NCBI GenBank assembly: GCA_038532435.1
Contig: JBCBAP010000055.1
Span: 1-22,857, forward strand
Source of the DNA: JBCBAP01 sp038532435
Lineage (GTDB): Bacteria > Pseudomonadota > Alphaproteobacteria > Rhodobacterales > Rhodobacteraceae
Direction of reading: 5' to 3'
DNA length: 22,857 nucleotides
Part shown: piece after piece, positions 7,424 through 14,674 of the stretch
Numbering within the stretch: position 1 is the first letter of the stretch
How the letters are laid out: every line of letters starts with the position of its first letter
The notes under the pieces: generated by a model
Seen by the model: only the letters and a program-made list of their open reading frames with translations
Database searches by the model: none
Told to the model about the DNA's origin: nothing
Position numbers and translations under genes: made by a program

Positions 7424-7939
7424 ATGACACGTTTCCTTCCCGCAGCCAACCTGCACACCCTCATGACCCTGCTGATCGCGGGCGCGCTCGCCACCACGGC
7501 GTTCGACTTTTACGGCAAGGCGCTGAGCCCGATGCTCGGCCACGCGACGCTGGCCCCTGTGCCGCTCGCCAACGGTCTGATCAAGACGCTGACCGGCGCC
7601 GGCTGGCGTCCGGGCGCGAACTTCCTGCACTATTTCGCCGGAATGGTCGCCTATCCGCTCGGCTGGTGGCTGATCGCCCGGCCGCTGATGAAGACCGTCA
7701 CCCCCAGCCTGCACTGGCTCGTCGGCGCAACCGCCTACGGCGTCGCGCTCTGGGTGCTGGCGCTCTACATCATCGCGCACCTGATCGTCGGCAACCCTGC
7801 GTTCCTCGGCTTCACCGGCATCACTTGGGTGGCGCTGGCCGGTCACATCCTCTTTGCCCTGGTCGCAGCATGGGTGATCGAGAGCCGCCATCCGGTCAAC
7901 GCGGACGCGGGCGTCCGGGCAGCAGTTTCCGCCGCCTGA
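7424..7939 (+). CDS. Four-helix integral membrane protein, unknown function
   Basis: The gene encodes 171 residues with about four membrane helices (near 11-28, 67-86, 95-119 and 130-152). I chose the ATG at 7424, which puts the first helix close to the N-terminus and follows CGGAG; the ATG at 7382 would add 14 polar residues without a better ribosome binding site. Six histidines (11, 40, 69, 97, 119, 141) are present, four of them in or at the ends of helices 2-4. I do not recognise the family. It stands alone, with its own terminator hairpin downstream. Confidence 0.78.
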   Translation: MTRFLPAANLHTLMTLLIAGALATTAFDFYGKALSPMLGHATLAPVPLANGLIKTLTGAGWRPGANFLHYFAGMVAYPLGWWLIARPLMKTVTPSLHWLVGATAYGVALWVLALYIIAHLIVGNPAFLGFTGITWVALAGHILFALVAAWVIESRHPVNADAGVRAAVSAA

Positions 7940-7950
7940 CATAAACGAAA

Positions 7951-7971
7951 GGGGCCTCCGTCGGAGGCCCC
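7951..7971 (-). terminator. Terminator facing the minus strand (end of the cyclophilin genes)
   Basis: Nine-base arms GGGGCCTCC (7951-7959) and GGAGGCCCC (7963-7971) enclose a three-base loop. On the minus strand the stem is followed by TTTCGTTT, so it ends transcripts arriving from 8024. Confidence 0.65.
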
Positions 7972-7988
7972 ATCGATACGTCTATCCA

Positions 7989-8012
7989 GGGGGCCTCGCG
8001 GCCCCCTTTCTC
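7989..8012 (+). terminator. Terminator facing the plus strand (end of the membrane-protein gene)
   Basis: Seven-base arms GGGGGCC (7989-7995) and GGCCCCC (8000-8006) enclose a TCGC loop, followed by TTTCTC on the plus strand. It lies about 50 bases after the stop at 7939. Confidence 0.65.
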
Positions 8013-8023
8013 ATGTCCCGCGC

Positions 8024-8584
8024 CTACTCGACGGAGGCGCTGTCGATGAAGTCCGGATCGCGCACGGCACCGCTGCGCCCGGCCCCGATCTGGATGCTGT
8101 TCACCACGTCCATGCCGGAAACCACCTCGCCCACGACGGTGTACTGCCCGTTCAGATGGGGAGCCGGATCGGTCATGATGAAGAACTGGGAGTTCGCCGA
8201 GTTCGGGTTCTGCGCCCGGGCCATACCGACCACGCCGGTCACGAACGACGCGGACGAAAACTCCGCCGGAAGGTCCGCATAGCCGGACCCGCCGGTCCCC
8301 GCACGCCCCTGGGAGAGCGCATCGCGCTTGCCATATTGCACATCTCCGGTCTGCGCCATGAAACCGGGGATCACCCGATGAAAGGCCACATCATCATAGG
8401 CGCCTTCCTTGGCGAGCCGGGTGATCCGCTCCACGTGCTGGGGGGCGAGGTCAGGGCGCAACTCGATCCGCACCTCCCCGCTTGCCTTGCCCGTCACGTT
8501 GAGCACCAGCACAGGGTTGTCCTGCGCCCCCGCGGCACCCGCCGCCGTCAGCAGCGCCGCGATCAGAAACCCGCGCCGGATCAT
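8024..8584 (-). CDS. Exported cyclophilin-type peptidyl-prolyl cis-trans isomerase
   Basis: This 186-residue protein has an N-terminal signal peptide (IRRGFLIAALLTAAGAAGA, cleavage near residue 20) that should place it in the periplasm as a folding catalyst. Cyclophilin motifs are FHRVIPGFMAQTGD and MARAQNPNSANSQFFI, which hold the catalytic Arg, Phe, Met and Gln positions; the fold continues to YTVVGEVVSGMDVV. Its ATG overlaps the stop of the upstream cyclophilin in an ATGA, a sign of translational coupling. The two proteins are clearly paralogous through the core, so a tandem duplication followed by gain of a signal peptide is likely. Confidence 0.95.
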   Translation of the reverse strand: MIRRGFLIAALLTAAGAAGAQDNPVLVLNVTGKASGEVRIELRPDLAPQHVERITRLAKEGAYDDVAFHRVIPGFMAQTGDVQYGKRDALSQGRAGTGGSGYADLPAEFSSASFVTGVVGMARAQNPNSANSQFFIMTDPAPHLNGQYTVVGEVVSGMDVVNSIQIGAGRSGAVRDPDFIDSASVE

Positions 8585-9084
8585 GCCGCGCCCTTCATGC
8601 GCACGGTCACCATATGATCCGGATCCGAGACCGCGCCGCTGGACCCTGCACCCCGCTTGATGCCATCGACCACGTCCATCCCCTTCGTCACCTGGCCGAA
8701 GACGGTGTACTGGTTGTTCAGGAAGTGCCCTTCCTGGAACATGATGAAGAACTGGGAGTTCGCGGAATTCGGGTTCTGCGCCCGGGCCATACCGACAGTA
8801 CCCCGGTCGAACGGCACCTTGGAGAACTCCGCCGGCAGATCCGGATGCTTGGAGCCACCGGTTCCTGCACGGCTGAGATTTCCGCCCGCCTTGCCATGCT
8901 CCACATCGCCGGTCTGGGCCATGAACCCGTCGATCACCCGGTGAAAGACGACGCCGTCATAGGCCTGTTCTTCGATCAGAGCCTTGATCCGCTCCACATG
9001 CTTGGGGGCGACATCGGGCAGGAGTCTGATCTCAATCTCGCCTGCATCCATTGTGATCACGAGGGTATCGTCGGTATCTGCCAC
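8581..9084 (-). CDS. ppiB: Cytoplasmic cyclophilin-type peptidyl-prolyl cis-trans isomerase
   Basis: This 167-residue protein has no signal peptide and fits the PpiB class. Motifs are FHRVIDGFMAQTGD, LPAEFSKVPF, MARAQNPNSANSQFFI and YTVFGQVTKGMDVV. Translation starts at a GTG (9084), six bases after a GGAGG, and matches the family N-terminus. It follows coaD by 59 bases and overlaps the exported cyclophilin by four bases, so coaD, this gene and the exported one are probably one operon ending in the hairpin at 7951-7971. Confidence 0.95.
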   Translation of the reverse strand: MADTDDTLVITMDAGEIEIRLLPDVAPKHVERIKALIEEQAYDGVVFHRVIDGFMAQTGDVEHGKAGGNLSRAGTGGSKHPDLPAEFSKVPFDRGTVGMARAQNPNSANSQFFIMFQEGHFLNNQYTVFGQVTKGMDVVDGIKRGAGSSGAVSDPDHMVTVRMKGAA

Positions 9085-9143
9085 ACTGGCCTCCGTTCCT
9101 TTGGCTCGGGCGGGATGCGCCCTTGCGAGGGGTATATAAAGGG

Positions 9144-9644
9144 TTAGCGCCTGTGCGCCAGCCGCTCCTTCAACGCCGCGGCAACCGGCGCGGGGACGAA
9201 GTTGGTCACATCCCCGTCAAGCCGCGCGATCTCCTTGACCAGACGCGAGGCGATGGCCTGATGGTTCGCATCGGCCATGATGAACACAGTCTCGATCTCA
9301 TCGTTCATGGCGCGGTTCATGCCGACCATCTGGAACTCGTACTCGAAATCGCTCACCGCGCGCAGACCGCGGATGATCATGCTTGCGCCGACATCCTGCG
9401 CACACTGGATCAGCAGGTTTTCGAAGGGATGGACAATCAGTTCAACACCCGCCCCGTCGGAAAACGCGCGGGCCTGCTCCTCGATCATCGCGACCCGCTC
9501 CTCAAGGGTGAAGAGCGGTCCCTTGTCCCGGTTGATGGCAACGCCGATCACCAGACGATCCACGAGGGCGCAGGCCCTTCGGATCACATCCAGATGCCCG
9601 AGTGTCACCGGGTCGAACGTGCCGGGATAGAGGCCTGTGCGCAT
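9144..9644 (-). CDS. coaD: Phosphopantetheine adenylyltransferase CoaD
   Basis: This 166-residue nucleotidyltransferase makes dephospho-CoA from 4'-phosphopantetheine and ATP, the penultimate step of CoA synthesis. Visible are YPGTFDPVTLGHLDVI (6-21) with the TxGH nucleotide motif and His17 or 18, IRGLRAVSDFEYEFQMVGMNR, and the C-terminal ASRLVKEIARLDGDV. Length matches the family (about 160). The ATG at 9644 follows AAGGGAG. It is the first gene of a likely operon with two cyclophilins. A 14-base palindrome lies 22 bases upstream of the start. Confidence 0.97.
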   Translation of the reverse strand: MRTGLYPGTFDPVTLGHLDVIRRACALVDRLVIGVAINRDKGPLFTLEERVAMIEEQARAFSDGAGVELIVHPFENLLIQCAQDVGASMIIRGLRAVSDFEYEFQMVGMNRAMNDEIETVFIMADANHQAIASRLVKEIARLDGDVTNFVPAPVAAALKERLAHRR

Positions 9645-9666
9645 GGTCGGGGGCTCCCTTGGGTCC

Positions 9667-9680
9667 GCGTGGCGCCACGC
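9667..9680. promoter_or_regulatory. Perfect 14-base palindrome upstream of coaD
   Basis: GCGTGGCGCCACGC is a perfect inverted repeat with no spacer, next to an AT-rich CAATATTG. It could be an operator, or a short mRNA hairpin in the coaD leader. No promoter in the expected register is convincing. Confidence 0.3.
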
Positions 9681-9725
9681 AACAATATTGCGGAGCCAAG
9701 GTCAACCCCGGGTCTGGCCTAACGC

Positions 9726-10157
9726 CTAGAACCCCTTGATCATCTCCGTCAGCGCAAGGTTCTCGGACTCCATCATCTCGATGCGTGCCTTCACCACGTC
9801 ACCGATGGAGATGATGCCCGTGACCTTGCCCTCATCGACAACCGGCATGTGCCGGAACCGGCCCGTGGTCATCCGTTCGAGCACCGCATCCGTTGGTTCC
9901 GCGGCGATGCAGCTTTCCACCTTCGCGGTCATGAGGTCGCGCACCTGATCGTTCAGGCACTCCGCTCCCCGCTCCCCCAGTTCACGCACGATGTCGCGCT
10001 CCGACAGGATGCCGCGCAGGATGCTGCCATCCTCGGACACCACGAGCGCACCGATCTTGCGCCGGGACAGAACCGCCGCCGCATCACGGATCGTCGCAGT
10101 GGGGCTGATTGTTTCCACTCCCGCTGGTTTTCCGTCAAGAATGTGTTGAACGAGCAT
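9726..10157 (-). CDS. CBS-pair protein, probable nucleotide sensor
   Basis: This 143-residue soluble protein consists only of two CBS domains, about 8-62 and 72-128. Each ends in the typical ligand-loop motif: GILSERDIVREL (49-60) and GIISIGDVVKARIE (114-127). CBS pairs usually bind AMP, ATP or similar ligands and regulate a partner. With no catalytic domain attached, the partner here is unknown. The ATG at 10157 follows GGGAGGA. It lies 81 bases upstream of coaD on the same strand, so it may be co-transcribed with it, though the gap is long enough for a separate promoter. Confidence 0.93.
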   Translation of the reverse strand: MLVQHILDGKPAGVETISPTATIRDAAAVLSRRKIGALVVSEDGSILRGILSERDIVRELGERGAECLNDQVRDLMTAKVESCIAAEPTDAVLERMTTGRFRHMPVVDEGKVTGIISIGDVVKARIEMMESENLALTEMIKGF

Positions 10158-10525
10158 GATGTCCTCCCTTTAGACAATCAGGGGTTGAGCATGCCAGAGC
10201 CTTCGCGAAAGCGTCAAGAAAACTCGCCCGGGAAATGTGGAGCAATTGCGCGACCGGTTGACGGCGCGCCATGCCGACAGCCCGATGGCACCACCCAATT
10301 CATATCGGCTCGTCAGTACGGTTGACCCGCTCGACCGGCAGCGATGCAGCGCCAGTCCTCACCGGTCTTCGCGCTGGCGCTTGGCCATCAGAGCGCGAGT
10401 CCATGGACCACGGAAAGATGCCCTGTGAACCGCGAAGATGCGCGATAACACAGCCCACCTACGACAGCGCCCCGGAACGCCGATCTTGCACCGAGTGATT
10501 TCGACGGATCCGTCGCCGTTGCGGC
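10158..10525. other. 368-base gene-free stretch between the CBS gene and uvrA
   Basis: No frame combines a start, a ribosome binding site and recognisable protein. TTGACG on the minus strand upstream of the CBS gene has no good -10 partner. The only clear structure is the palindrome CGACGGATCCGTCG (10502-10515), 10 bases past the uvrA stop, which has no T tract. The rest may be a gene remnant, or leader and trailer sequence. Confidence 0.5.
10502..10515 (-). terminator. Perfect 14-base palindrome after uvrA (weak terminator candidate)
   Basis: CGACGGATCCGTCG lies 10 bases beyond the uvrA stop. It can form a stem of five or six pairs, but on the minus strand it is followed by AAATCAC rather than a T run, so intrinsic termination is doubtful. 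Confidence 0.25.
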
Positions 10526-13381
10526 TCAGGACGCCTTGCGCTGTTTGCCGAGAAGCGGTGCGAGGTAGTGGCCGGTATGGCTGCCCATCACCTTCGCCAC
10601 ATCCTCCGGCGTGCCGGTGGCGACGATCGTGCCGCCGCCGTCTCCGCCCTCCGGTCCGATGTCGATGATCCAGTCCGCGCACTTGATCACGTCGAGGTTA
10701 TGCTCGATCACGACAACCGAATTGCCCTGATCCACCAGCTCCTGGATCACTTCCAGCAGCTTCCTGACATCCTCGAAATGCAGCCCGGTTGTGGGCTCAT
10801 CGAGGATGTAGAGCGTGCGCCCGGTCGCCCGTTTTGCAAGCTCCTTTGACAGCTTTACCCGCTGCGCCTCCCCGCCGGACAGCGTCGTCGCCTGCTGGCC
10901 CACCTTGATGTAGCCAAGGCCCACACGCTTCAGCGTCTCCATCTTGTCACGAATGGCCGGCACCGCGGAGAAGAAGTCCGCAGCATCCTCAATCGTCATA
11001 TCAAGAACGTCCGCGATACTCTTGCCCTTGAACAGAACTTCCAACGTCTCACGGTTGTAGCGTTTGCCCTGGCAGGTCTCGCAGGTGACGTACACATCGG
11101 GCAGGAAGTGCATCTCGATCTTGATGACACCATCGCCCTGGCACGCCTCGCACCGCCCCCCCTTGACGTTGAAGGAGAAGCGTCCGGGCTTGTAGCCCCG
11201 CGCCTTCGACTCGGGCAGCCCGGCGAACCAGTCCCGGATCGGAGTGAACGCCCCGGTGTAGGTCGCGGGGTTCGACCGCGGCGTCCGCCCGATGGGCGAC
11301 TGATCGATGTCGATGACCTTGTCGAGATGCTCGAGCCCCTTGATCGTCTTGCAGGGCGCGGGCGTCTGCCGGGCACCGTTCAACCTCATGGAGGCGGTCT
11401 TGAACAGCGTCTCAATGGTCAACGTGGACTTGCCCCCGCCGGACACGCCCGTCACGCAGCAGAGCAAACCGAGTGGATAGTCGACGCTCACATCCTGCAG
11501 GTTGTTGCCCGTCGCGTTCTCGACCCGGACAGCCTTACCGTTCCCCGTCCGCCGCTCGAACGGGACGGAGATCTCGCGCTTGCCGGACAGGTAGTCACCG
11601 GTGATCGAGCCCTTGGTCTTCGCGATCTTCGCAGGCGTCCCCTCGGCGATGATCTGTCCCCCGTGCACGCCGGCGCCGGGGCCGATGTCGAGCACATGGT
11701 CCGCTTCCCGGATCGCCTCCTCGTCATGCTCCACCACGATCACCGTGTTGCCCTGATCGCGGAGGTTCTTGAGGGTTGTCAGCAGCCGGTCATTGTCCCT
11801 CTGGTGCAACCCGATGGACGGCTCGTCGAGCACATAGAGCACTCCCGTCAGCCCGCTCCCGATCTGGGAGGCGAGCCGGATACGCTGGCTCTCTCCCCCG
11901 GACAGGGTGCCGGAGTTTCGGCTGAGCGTCAGATAGTCGAGCCCCACATTCACCAGAAACCCGAGCCGCTCCCGGATCTCCTTGACGATCGCCCGGGCGA
12001 TCTCCTGCCGCTGCGGGGTCAGCGTGTCCTCGACGCTCTCGATCCAGTCGAGCGCCTGGCGGATCGACATCTCGACCACCTGCCCCACATGCAGAGCCGC
12101 GATCTTGACCGCCAGCGCCTCCGCCTTCAGCCGGTAGCCGTCGCAGGTCCCGCAGGCGCGGTTGTTCTGGTAGCGCTCGAACTCCTCGCGCACCCAGGAA
12201 CTGTCGGTCTCCCGGTAGCGCCGCTCCATGTTCGGGACCACACCCTCGAACACCCGGGCGATCTCATAGACCCGCCCGCCCTCGTCGTAGCGGAACTTGA
12301 TCTTCTCCTCGCCGGAGCCGTGCAGCATCAATTGCTGGACATGGGCAGGAAGGTCCCGCCAGGACGCGCCCTTGTCGAACTCGTAATGCTTGGCAAGCGC
12401 ATCGATGGTCTGCCGGAAATAGGGGCTCTTGGTCTTGGCCCAGGGTGCGATGGCACCGCCGATGAGCGTCAGGCTCTCGTCGGGTACAACCAGCCGCTCG
12501 TCGAAATAGAGCTCAACGCCAAGCCCGTCGCAGGCCGGACAGGCACCGAACGGCGCGTTGAACGAAAAGAGTCGCGGCTCGATCTCGGGGATCGTGAAGC
12601 CGGACACCGGGCAGGCAAACTTCTCGGAGAAGGTGATCCGCTCCGGATCCCCCTCGCTCGGCGCGGTCTCCAGGATCGCGATCCCGTCCGCGAGGTCGAG
12701 CGCCGTGCGGAAACTGTCCGCGAGCCGGGTCTCGAGCCCTTCCTTCACCACCAGCCGGTCCACCACCACGTCGATATTGTGGCGGAACTTCTTGTCGAGG
12801 GTCGGCGGCTCATCGAGGTCGTAGAATTCCCCGTTCACCTTGACCCGCTGGAACCCCTGCTTCTTGAGCTCCTGAAACTCCTTGCGGTACTCACCTTTGC
12901 GGTCCCGGATGATCGGCGCGAGGAGGTAGGCGCGGGTCCCCTCCTCCATCCCCATCACCCGGTCGACCATATCTTGCACCTGCTGCGCCTCGATGGGCAG
13001 GCCGGTCGCGGGCGAATACGGCACGCCGACCCGGGCAAACAGCAGCCGCATATAGTCGTAGATCTCGGTCACCGTGCCGACCGTTGACCGCGGGTTCTTC
13101 GACGTAGTCTTCTGCTCGATGGAGATCGCAGGGCTGAGGCCGGAGATATGGTCCACATCCGGCTTCTGCATCATGTCGAGGAACTGCCGGGCATAGGCCG
13201 ACAGGCTCTCAACATAGCGCCGCTGCCCTTCCGCATAGATCGTGTCGAAGGCAAGACTCGACTTGCCGGATCCGGACAGCCCGGTGATGACGATCAGCTT
13301 GTCCCGGGGCAAATCCACATCGACGGACTTCAGATTATGCTCCCGCGCGCCCCGGATCTCGATCGTCTTCAGTTCTGGCAT
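10526..13381 (-). CDS. uvrA: UvrA, excinuclease ABC damage-recognition ATPase
   Basis: This 951-residue protein is the DNA-binding subunit of nucleotide excision repair; as a dimer it loads UvrB at lesions. Two ABC modules are present: Walker A GLSGSGKS (34-41) and GVSGGGKST, signatures LSGGESQRI and LSGGEAQRV, and Walker B regions YVLDEPSIGLH and YILDEPTTGLH. The second zinc module is complete (CEACQGDG and CETCQGKR). In the first, the CPxCG pair of E. coli is CPVSG, so one cysteine is serine, while CPACDGLG is intact. I chose the ATG at 13381 because it matches the family start (ELKTIEIRGAREHNLK) and has GAGGGTG upstream. It is divergent from ssb, a classical DNA-repair pairing. Confidence 0.98.
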   Translation of the reverse strand: MPELKTIEIRGAREHNLKSVDVDLPRDKLIVITGLSGSGKSSLAFDTIYAEGQRRYVESLSAYARQFLDMMQKPDVDHISGLSPAISIEQKTTSKNPRSTVGTVTEIYDYMRLLFARVGVPYSPATGLPIEAQQVQDMVDRVMGMEEGTRAYLLAPIIRDRKGEYRKEFQELKKQGFQRVKVNGEFYDLDEPPTLDKKFRHNIDVVVDRLVVKEGLETRLADSFRTALDLADGIAILETAPSEGDPERITFSEKFACPVSGFTIPEIEPRLFSFNAPFGACPACDGLGVELYFDERLVVPDESLTLIGGAIAPWAKTKSPYFRQTIDALAKHYEFDKGASWRDLPAHVQQLMLHGSGEEKIKFRYDEGGRVYEIARVFEGVVPNMERRYRETDSSWVREEFERYQNNRACGTCDGYRLKAEALAVKIAALHVGQVVEMSIRQALDWIESVEDTLTPQRQEIARAIVKEIRERLGFLVNVGLDYLTLSRNSGTLSGGESQRIRLASQIGSGLTGVLYVLDEPSIGLHQRDNDRLLTTLKNLRDQGNTVIVVEHDEEAIREADHVLDIGPGAGVHGGQIIAEGTPAKIAKTKGSITGDYLSGKREISVPFERRTGNGKAVRVENATGNNLQDVSVDYPLGLLCCVTGVSGGGKSTLTIETLFKTASMRLNGARQTPAPCKTIKGLEHLDKVIDIDQSPIGRTPRSNPATYTGAFTPIRDWFAGLPESKARGYKPGRFSFNVKGGRCEACQGDGVIKIEMHFLPDVYVTCETCQGKRYNRETLEVLFKGKSIADVLDMTIEDAADFFSAVPAIRDKMETLKRVGLGYIKVGQQATTLSGGEAQRVKLSKELAKRATGRTLYILDEPTTGLHFEDVRKLLEVIQELVDQGNSVVVIEHNLDVIKCADWIIDIGPEGGDGGGTIVATGTPEDVAKVMGSHTGHYLAPLLGKQRKAS

Positions 13382-13444
13382 GACACCCTCGCTCTGGTCA
13401 GCCCCATGACATAGGCGACTCATCCGGGTTTTCGAGGTGTGCAG

Positions 13445-13472
13445 TGTGTAAACAAAGCATGAACATTTGCAA
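13445..13472 (-). promoter_or_regulatory. Candidate uvrA promoter
   Basis: On the minus strand TTGCAA (13472-13467) and TACACA (13450-13445) are 16 bases apart. The spacer contains GTTC (13464-13461), one half of the alphaproteobacterial LexA motif GTTC-N7-GTTC, but the second half is not there, so SOS control is not shown. Confidence 0.35.
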
Positions 13473-13618
13473 GTCCGAAGCGGCCGCCCCCTTCTTCTGG
13501 CGTCAAATATCCCCGCCGGAGGCACACGCGGTCCAGCACGCCGTCGCGTAACCGCCTGTTAACCCCCCTCCGTCTTGGTTAACGTCGGCCAAACGAGATT
13601 CGACAGGTGGAGGGCCCC

Positions 13619-14113
13619 ATGGCAGGCAGCGTCAACAAGGTCATACTGATCGGCAATCTGGGCCGGGACCCGGAAGTGCGGACCTTCAACAATGGCGGCA
13701 AGGTCTGCAACCTGCGCATCGCGACGTCGGAGACGTGGCGTGACAAGGCCTCCGGGGAGCGGCGGGAGAAGACCGAATGGCATTCCGTCGCCATTTTCTC
13801 CGAACCCCTCGCCCGGGTCGCCGAACAGTATCTGCGCAAGGGCTCCAAGGTCTATCTCGAGGGGCAGCTCGAAACCCGCAAATGGCAGGATCAGAGCGGC
13901 CAGGACCGCTATTCGACCGAGGTCGTGCTGCGCCCCTACACCTCCACGCTCACGATGCTCGACGGGCGCGGTGAAGGCGGCGGCATGGGCGGCGGCGGCG
14001 GCGGTGACAGCTATGGCGGCGGCGGGGGCTACTCCTCCAGCGGCGGAGATCAGGGCGGTGGCGGTTATGGCGGCCCGTCGTCCGGCGGCATGGATGACGA
14101 GATTCCGTTCTAG
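13619..14113 (+). CDS. ssb: Single-stranded DNA-binding protein Ssb
   Basis: This 164-residue protein coats single-stranded DNA in replication, repair and recombination. The OB fold covers about residues 1-110 (SVNKVILIGNLGRDPEVR, TEWHSVAIF, GSKVYLEGQLETRKWQDQ). A Gly-rich linker of about 40 residues follows, with tandem Gly/Tyr/Ser repeats, and then the acidic tip DDEIPF that recruits partner proteins. I chose the ATG at 13619, since the GTG at 13607 lies inside the GGTGGAGG ribosome binding site. Divergent from uvrA, it probably shares a control region with it. Confidence 0.97.
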   Translation: MAGSVNKVILIGNLGRDPEVRTFNNGGKVCNLRIATSETWRDKASGERREKTEWHSVAIFSEPLARVAEQYLRKGSKVYLEGQLETRKWQDQSGQDRYSTEVVLRPYTSTLTMLDGRGEGGGMGGGGGGDSYGGGGGYSSSGGDQGGGGYGGPSSGGMDDEIPF

Positions 14114-14122
14114 GGCTGCGCC

Positions 14123-14347
14123 GTGATCCCGCGCAGATATGCCGTTCTGACCGCGGGGGTCATCATAGGCACCTTCATGTCCTTCATCATGTCAGGCGTC
14201 GTGACCTGGGTGAACACAGGCGGCGGCATCGGCTTTCTCGGGCGATGGATGGCTGCGTGGCTGGTCGCATGGAGCATCGCGGTACCGCTCGCGATCTTCG
14301 CAAGCGGCGTCATGCCACGGATCATGGCCCGGCTGATCAAGGATTGA
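14123..14347 (+). CDS. DUF2798 family small membrane protein
   Basis: This 74-residue protein starts at a GTG, nine bases after the ssb stop, and is probably co-transcribed with ssb. Two hydrophobic helices (about 8-28 and 43-63) flank a VNTGG turn. The pattern FMSFIMSGVVTWVNTG, then RWMAAWLVAWSIAVPLA, then MPRIMARLI is what I recall for DUF2798. The function is unknown. The ribosome binding site is weak (TAGGG), so expression may depend on read-through from ssb. The alternative of non-coding sequence is unlikely given the family pattern. Confidence 0.8.
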   Translation: MIPRRYAVLTAGVIIGTFMSFIMSGVVTWVNTGGGIGFLGRWMAAWLVAWSIAVPLAIFASGVMPRIMARLIKD

Positions 14348-14383
14348 GGACGCATACCGGCGTCCGTCACTGAACTTTGCGAC

Positions 14384-14408
14384 CTGCAGAAGGTCTGCAG
14401 AGTTTTTG
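14384..14408 (+). terminator. Intrinsic terminator after ssb-DUF2798
   Basis: CTGCAG (14384-14389), a five-base loop and CTGCAG (14395-14400) form a six-pair stem followed by AGTTTTTG. It lies 36 bases past the DUF2798 stop. Confidence 0.65.
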
Positions 14409-14604
14409 TCCTCCGTTCGAACAGATCGCTCGATGTGCAGACCCGCACACCACCCCGTCCGCACACCCAGCGCAATCAGCGCACCAAACCAATCGGGTGG
14501 CGTTCATCGGCTTTCTGCTCTGATCCAGCACCGTGAGAGCGGCGCGGAACGGGCTGAACCGAAGCCTATCTTGCATCCAGAGACCCCTTCTCCCCCACCC
14601 GCCG

Positions 14605-14634
14605 TTGCACACCTATCTCGCGATCAGCTATAGT
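14605..14634 (+). promoter_or_regulatory. Promoter of gyrA
   Basis: TTGCAC (14605-14610) and TATAGT (14629-14634) are separated by 18 bases. The -10 matches the consensus at five of six positions. The leader to the GTG at 14675 would be about 33 bases. Confidence 0.55.
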
Positions 14635-14674
14635 CCGACCAACAACATATTGCGACGAGAGCAGCGAGCGAAGC

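Larger units (their letters stand above)
14348..14674. other. 327-base intergenic region before gyrA
   Basis: It holds the terminator at 14384-14408 and the gyrA promoter at 14605-14634. The roughly 190 bases between them contain no supported gene. The open minus-strand frame there has no ribosome binding site and no family I recognise. Confidence 0.55.

Noticed and set aside
11108..13087. A 659-residue plus-strand open frame opposite uvrA
   Set aside because: Antisense to a clear UvrA, rich in Arg, His, Leu and Pro as typical of GC-rich shadow frames, with no recognisable domain.
13461..13475. Possible LexA (SOS) box between uvrA and ssb
   Set aside because: Only one GTTC half is present; the second half of GTTC-N7-GTTC is not there (GACT instead), so I do not call an SOS box.
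14406..14633. Small plus-strand open frames between DUF2798 and gyrA
   Set aside because: No ribosome binding site, overlap with terminator and promoter, and no recognisable protein.
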